The translations under genes and the position numbers were made by a program. Positions 62,201-64,000 of a stretch of DNA of 64,000 bases are shown one piece after another. Below the pieces are notes generated by a model. The model ran no database searches, was not told where the DNA came from, and saw only the letters and a list, made by a program, of their open reading frames with translations. Origin of the DNA: Gordionus sp. m RMFG-2023 (lineage: Eukaryota > Nematomorpha > Gordioida > Chordodea > Parachordodidae); assembly GCF_954871325.1 (NCBI RefSeq), contig NC_088776.1, positions 13,950,052 through 14,014,051 of the forward strand. Direction: 5' to 3'. Within the stretch, counting starts at the first letter, position 1; each line of letters begins with the position of its first letter.

Positions 62201-64000
62201 TTTTACTTTTAAAAATACTATTTGATACTAATGAAATTATTACATATAGATATAAAGAATTTATTTCGATAATAATTGAATATGGGCTTATTAAATAGTA
62301 AAGGCAGCCCTGTATAGTAACTTTTTACATTACATTATTTATGATTCGAATACGATCCAATCCAGAAATTATTTTTTAAAATATGTAAAGGAATATAATA
62401 ATATGGCCCAACTCACCGACTCCAAAGAAAATAAGAAAATGTTTTTTGAGCACTTATTAGACTTATTAAACAAGTCTATGAGTGGCTATATTTGATAGTA
62501 TACATTTGCCACGAAATGGAACATGTCGAACTAAAAAATGTCAAAGAGTTCAGGGTAACCTTTCCACCATTCTTTCTATGTCACTTGGAATCCAGCCTGG
62601 TTAGTCGAGAATCATAATATTGACCTGTCATGGTACGGAAAGGATATCATTGTTATTAAATGATAATTGCTTGGTCGTTTCTCATAAACTTCCCAGTCAC
62701 TTAATCAGTTTTCACTTTTGTTAGCTATCCAGGTTATCTGCTGTATGAAATGAGCCAAGTCGCCGAGATTTCGAATAGGAAGCAACCTAGATATTGGGTA
62801 CTATGGTAGGAATTTATAATATTTTTTTTATGAAAATTATACTTTTACGGCTAAATCTCTTTAAGTGTATGTGTGGAATTTTTAATTCTGATATGACTAG
62901 TGCTTTCGTAATGACTCGGTTTCAGTGATACTAATGGGATTATCACGCGCCTGCATATATATCATTCGCCCAATTATTTTATTTGAAGACATCGCCACCT
63001 TTTAATATAGATCTTAATTGCGATAATTGAATATTATAGATAAACATGCATTTTAATTATCTTTCTAGTAAAGTTAATATCGAATTCGGAATATTAAGAT
63101 AAAAGATAAGGTTTTCCAATTTCTTAAATAACTTTCCAAGTAGGTTTAGTTGAATTTTACATTCTAGATTCTGTATTACTTCTGTATTTTAATCAATAGC
63201 CAACTCAATCCCTACAAGGTTCATTTGACTTTAAGATTTGTGGTTTTTTATATTTACGGGGAACGCCTTTTTTATCATCTTAAATTTAATAGTTTTATTT
63301 TCTCTATATTTATTATACTCACTCAGTTCACTTAAAATAATGGTTTAAGGATATTATTTTTAGAAATTGAAACTTAATTTAAAAAAAAAAATAAGAATGT
63401 GGATTATAAAATTAAATAAGATTTTTTTAACAAATAATAACTTAATAAAAATTTAATTTAAAATAATTATATAATTTAAAAGGAAAATTGATGCCTATTG
63501 TTTATAGCAACGGATGATTTATAATTTAAAATAATTAATTGGCTAAGATCCTTTAATGTTCAAAGATTCTCGGGATCATATCTAATAAAGGGGTCCTTGT
63601 CTAAGAAAAGGAAGGGGAAAGCGAAGGACGATTTAACGATAGAGTATTTATTACTATTGTTAGTAGAATCATATTTGATGAAGATAGGAAACAAGGTCTA
63701 AGAATAGGAACAGATATGAATATACCTTTAATACAAAATATATTTGCATGAAAACCACAAACAAAGTTATATATTCATATAAAAATAACATTACACAATC
63801 TCTAATTTAAAAAATAATAAAAGGAATGCTACACCTGCAAAAGAGAGATCGAATATTCGGATGTGGCGGTTTACTCTCCTAAGCTGTTAAAATCAAAAAG
63901 TTCCAAAAACGAGCTAAAAAATGGCGAAGAAAACTCAAACTTAAACAAGAATGAGGACAAAGAAGGAAATAAAGTGCTTAGTGATTACTGTTGGCATCCG
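44178..64000 (+). CDS. PET-LIM protein (Prickle/Testin family), 3'-partial
   Basis: Three exons: 44178-44288, 52485-52841 and 63824-64000 (continues off the window). All junctions are phase 0, giving 215 residues so far. Seen: LYTWAPPGLNKMQ, then VEEYMSQLPNNKVPRIGSAG and ERYRQQQLNLQLPKQD, then YC. This is the PET domain pattern (W.PPGL, Y...LP..K.P, GE.YR..QL..QLP.HD). The third exon opens a LIM zinc finger, ECYTCKREIEYSDVAVYSP, and reaches CWHP. PET-LIM proteins act at the cell cortex and cytoskeleton: Prickle in planar polarity, Testin at focal adhesions. Which one this is cannot be settled without the remaining LIM domains. The LIM1 loop before CWHP is expanded by about 30-35 Lys/Asn/Glu/Ser residues, and an Asn/Asp-rich stretch follows the PET domain. 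Introns of 8.2 and 11.0 kb are full of repeats. Another exon upstream of the ATG is possible. Confidence 0.85.
44735..45495. repeat. Cluster of hAT-type terminal sequences and C-runs
   Basis: CTGGATACGCCTAT near 45030 (an inverted GGCGTATCCAG end), GGCGTAACTTAGGGGAG near 45132, CCCCCTCCCCCAC near 44810 and a C-run at 45482 look like several short, diverged element ends. CTAAAGATCTGCAATG near 45410 echoes the GC-patch ends. No coding sequence. Confidence 0.4.
45497..47072 (-). mobile_element. Degenerate hAT transposon in PET-LIM intron 1
   Basis: The left end CAGCTGGGACGTAGCCAAGA (45497) and the reverse complement of the right end (GATGGGCCGTAGCCACGGGG, to about 47072) are diverged inverted repeats. 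On the minus strand, LQSVGTNIVVDKNCVDFTIN (near 46240) and STLKRVLSSTRESM (near 45740) resemble hAT transposase, the latter like the FS.LKRIKT.LRSTM block. Stops and frame changes separate them. A target duplication was not identified. Confidence 0.58.
47080..48480. other. PET-LIM intron 1, AT-rich with G11 run
   Basis: No element was recognised. A G11 homopolymer lies at 48111-48121. Confidence 0.4.
48482..48572 (-). CDS. Candidate first exon of an unknown minus-strand gene
   Basis: ATG at 48572 opens MRFCKLYSGIGNQKGIVSEE and runs 30 codons to G followed by GTGAGT, the only textbook donor I noticed in the window. I do not recognise the product and did not find a following exon. It lies antisense in PET-LIM intron 1. 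It could be chance. Confidence 0.22.
48573..49225. other. PET-LIM intron 1, AT-rich
   Basis: Nothing recognised. Confidence 0.35.
49226..49420. repeat. C-run and GC-rich patch
   Basis: A long C run near 49225, then CTGCCCGGCGAAG, CCTGCCTGGCCCG and GACTGGGCCGGGTTAGACC, ending in CAGCCTCTAAC. Same style as the other patches. Confidence 0.45.
49700..50240. repeat. Degenerate AACCG and GATAC short-motif patches
   Basis: 49800-50095 carries recurring TTCCGATTCC, GTAACCGAACCG and CGAACCAGTTAAACC words. 50140-50235 carries AGATAC/GAATAC words about every 12-18 bases. Both are non-coding and cryptically simple. Confidence 0.45.
50241..52484. other. PET-LIM intron 1, right part
   Basis: AT-rich; no transposon or exon was recognised. 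50640-50860 is pyrimidine-rich but non-coding. Confidence 0.35.
52485..52841 (+). CDS. PET-LIM exon 2 (PET part 2 and linker)
   Basis: Acceptor acgag, with G at -3, which is unusual but forced by the frame. Reads VEEYMSQLPNNKVPRIGSAG through QLPKQDFSQAYCKYL, then an Asn/Asp-rich stretch (NNCNNYDDNDD), then a KYEEF...LEVGYAKEN helix like the post-PET segment of the family. Donor GTTTAT in phase 0. Confidence 0.9.
52880..53000 (+). repeat. GAAA/AAAG microsatellite
   Basis: Imperfect (GAAA)n for about 120 bp, starting some 40 bp after the PET-LIM exon 2 donor. The open frames across it are artefacts of the repeat. Confidence 0.9.
53001..53699. other. PET-LIM intron 2, left part
   Basis: GTAGGGGAGACCGAGG near 53047 recalls GGGGAGACCAGGGCTAG near 58093 and may be a shared repeat end. 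Otherwise nothing recognised. Confidence 0.3.
53700..53915. repeat. GC-rich patch in PET-LIM intron 2
   Basis: CGACCTCTAATTAATCTC, CGCCCGCCTATACTTTGG, GGACGGGCTGG and GGGCTTTCTGG, closing with CAATTGTAGACTAAG. Member of the composition-defined patch family. Confidence 0.4.
53916..60000. other. PET-LIM intron 2, long AT-rich middle
   Basis: Six kilobases without a recognised exon. Minor items: CAGGCCGGGAAAAAAGGGG near 57290, GGGGAGACCAGGGCTAGTCG near 58093, and a GGGCGAGGGGAGAGAG patch near 58500. All look like transposon ends without bodies. Confidence 0.4.
60002..60121. mobile_element. Small foldback element
   Basis: GTGATTTGTTGTAAAACATT and TCCATGTAATAACTTT at the left mirror AAGTTGTTACAAATATATGG and AAATGTTTTCAACAAATCAT at the right. 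The arms of about 45 bp surround a short AT-rich loop. Non-coding. Confidence 0.7.
60590..60880. repeat. GC-rich patch flanked by TATATAGAT
   Basis: CGGCGAGGCTCAAACCGGCG at the left roughly mirrors GGCTCACGAGCCTTGCCGCG at the right; TATAGAT-type sequence flanks both sides. The interior holds CAGCCCAGTC, CCAGGCCCG and CGGCCCGAC words. Probably a diverged MITE-like copy. Confidence 0.45.
61030..61203. repeat. GC-rich patch with clear inverted ends
   Basis: ATCAGAGATCTGCAAGCC at 61030 mirrors CTCTGCAGGTCTCTGAT ending at about 61200. Inside are CCAGACCGGGTCGGGCCG and ATTCGGGGCC. This is the cleanest member for defining the patch family's ends. Confidence 0.65.
61204..63823. other. PET-LIM intron 2, right part
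   Basis: AT-rich. 62400-62800 has a more balanced composition and could be an old transposon remnant, but no motif was secured. 63550-63720 shows no exon. Confidence 0.35.
63824..64000 (+). CDS. PET-LIM exon 3 (first half of LIM1, runs off the window)
   Basis: Acceptor aaaag, phase 0. Reads ECYTCKREIEYSDVAVYSPK, then a Lys/Asn/Glu/Ser-rich expansion, then VLSDYCWHP at the edge. Cys-X2-Cys and the Trp-His are LIM zinc-module hallmarks. Spacing from the second Cys to the His is 52 residues instead of the usual 16-23. Confidence 0.85.

Noticed and set aside
62400-62800. GC-balanced stretch suggesting an old coding element
   Set aside because: Both strands were read in all frames without finding a family motif.

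Overview
This window looks like AT-rich nuclear DNA of an animal or close animal relative. It holds three spliced protein-coding genes separated and inflated by decayed transposons. A PET-LIM gene (Prickle/Testin type) and an FHA-RING gene of RNF8 type both favour an animal lineage. I cannot name the species. There are no operons, tRNAs, rRNAs or CRISPR arrays that I could recognise. Almost all of the long open frames are short exons or transposon debris.

Layout. From 1 to 640 lies a diverged satellite with a 12-bp palindrome. From 4637 to 8730 (+) lie the last six exons of CTP synthase, covering the linker and the glutamine amidotransferase domain with an intact catalytic triad; the synthetase half is not found in the window. 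From 26935 down to 13582 (-) lies a complete RNF8-like E3 ubiquitin ligase gene. I assembled it as 12 exons whose phases all agree: FHA domain, coiled coil, C3HC4 RING, then an unusually long Arg/Asn/Ser-rich tail, 805 residues in all. From 44178 past the right edge (+) runs a PET-LIM gene; three exons are visible (start and PET part 1, PET part 2, first half of LIM1), split by introns of 8.2 and 11.0 kb.

Between and inside the genes is a transposon graveyard. I see a degenerate non-LTR retrotransposon with a C-terminal endonuclease-like block (27.8-31.0 kb) and two more fragments of the same type. A tandemly duplicated PIF/Harbinger transposase piece sits inside it. At least four hAT elements are present, one with matching terminal inverted repeats and an 8-bp target duplication inside a Ty3/Gypsy-like fossil. 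There is also a Tc1/mariner-like remnant, several foldback MITEs and a recurrent family of GC-rich patches bounded by CTGCAGGTCTCTG-like ends.

Cross-cutting oddities: nine of 19 inferred splice acceptors have a purine at -3; half of the donors have T at +3; introns range from 41 bp to 11 kb; and all three host proteins carry low-complexity Asn/Lys/Asp/Ser insertions or tails, including one inside the zinc-binding loop of the LIM domain. All exon boundaries were inferred by reading frame, phase and family resemblance, without transcript data.
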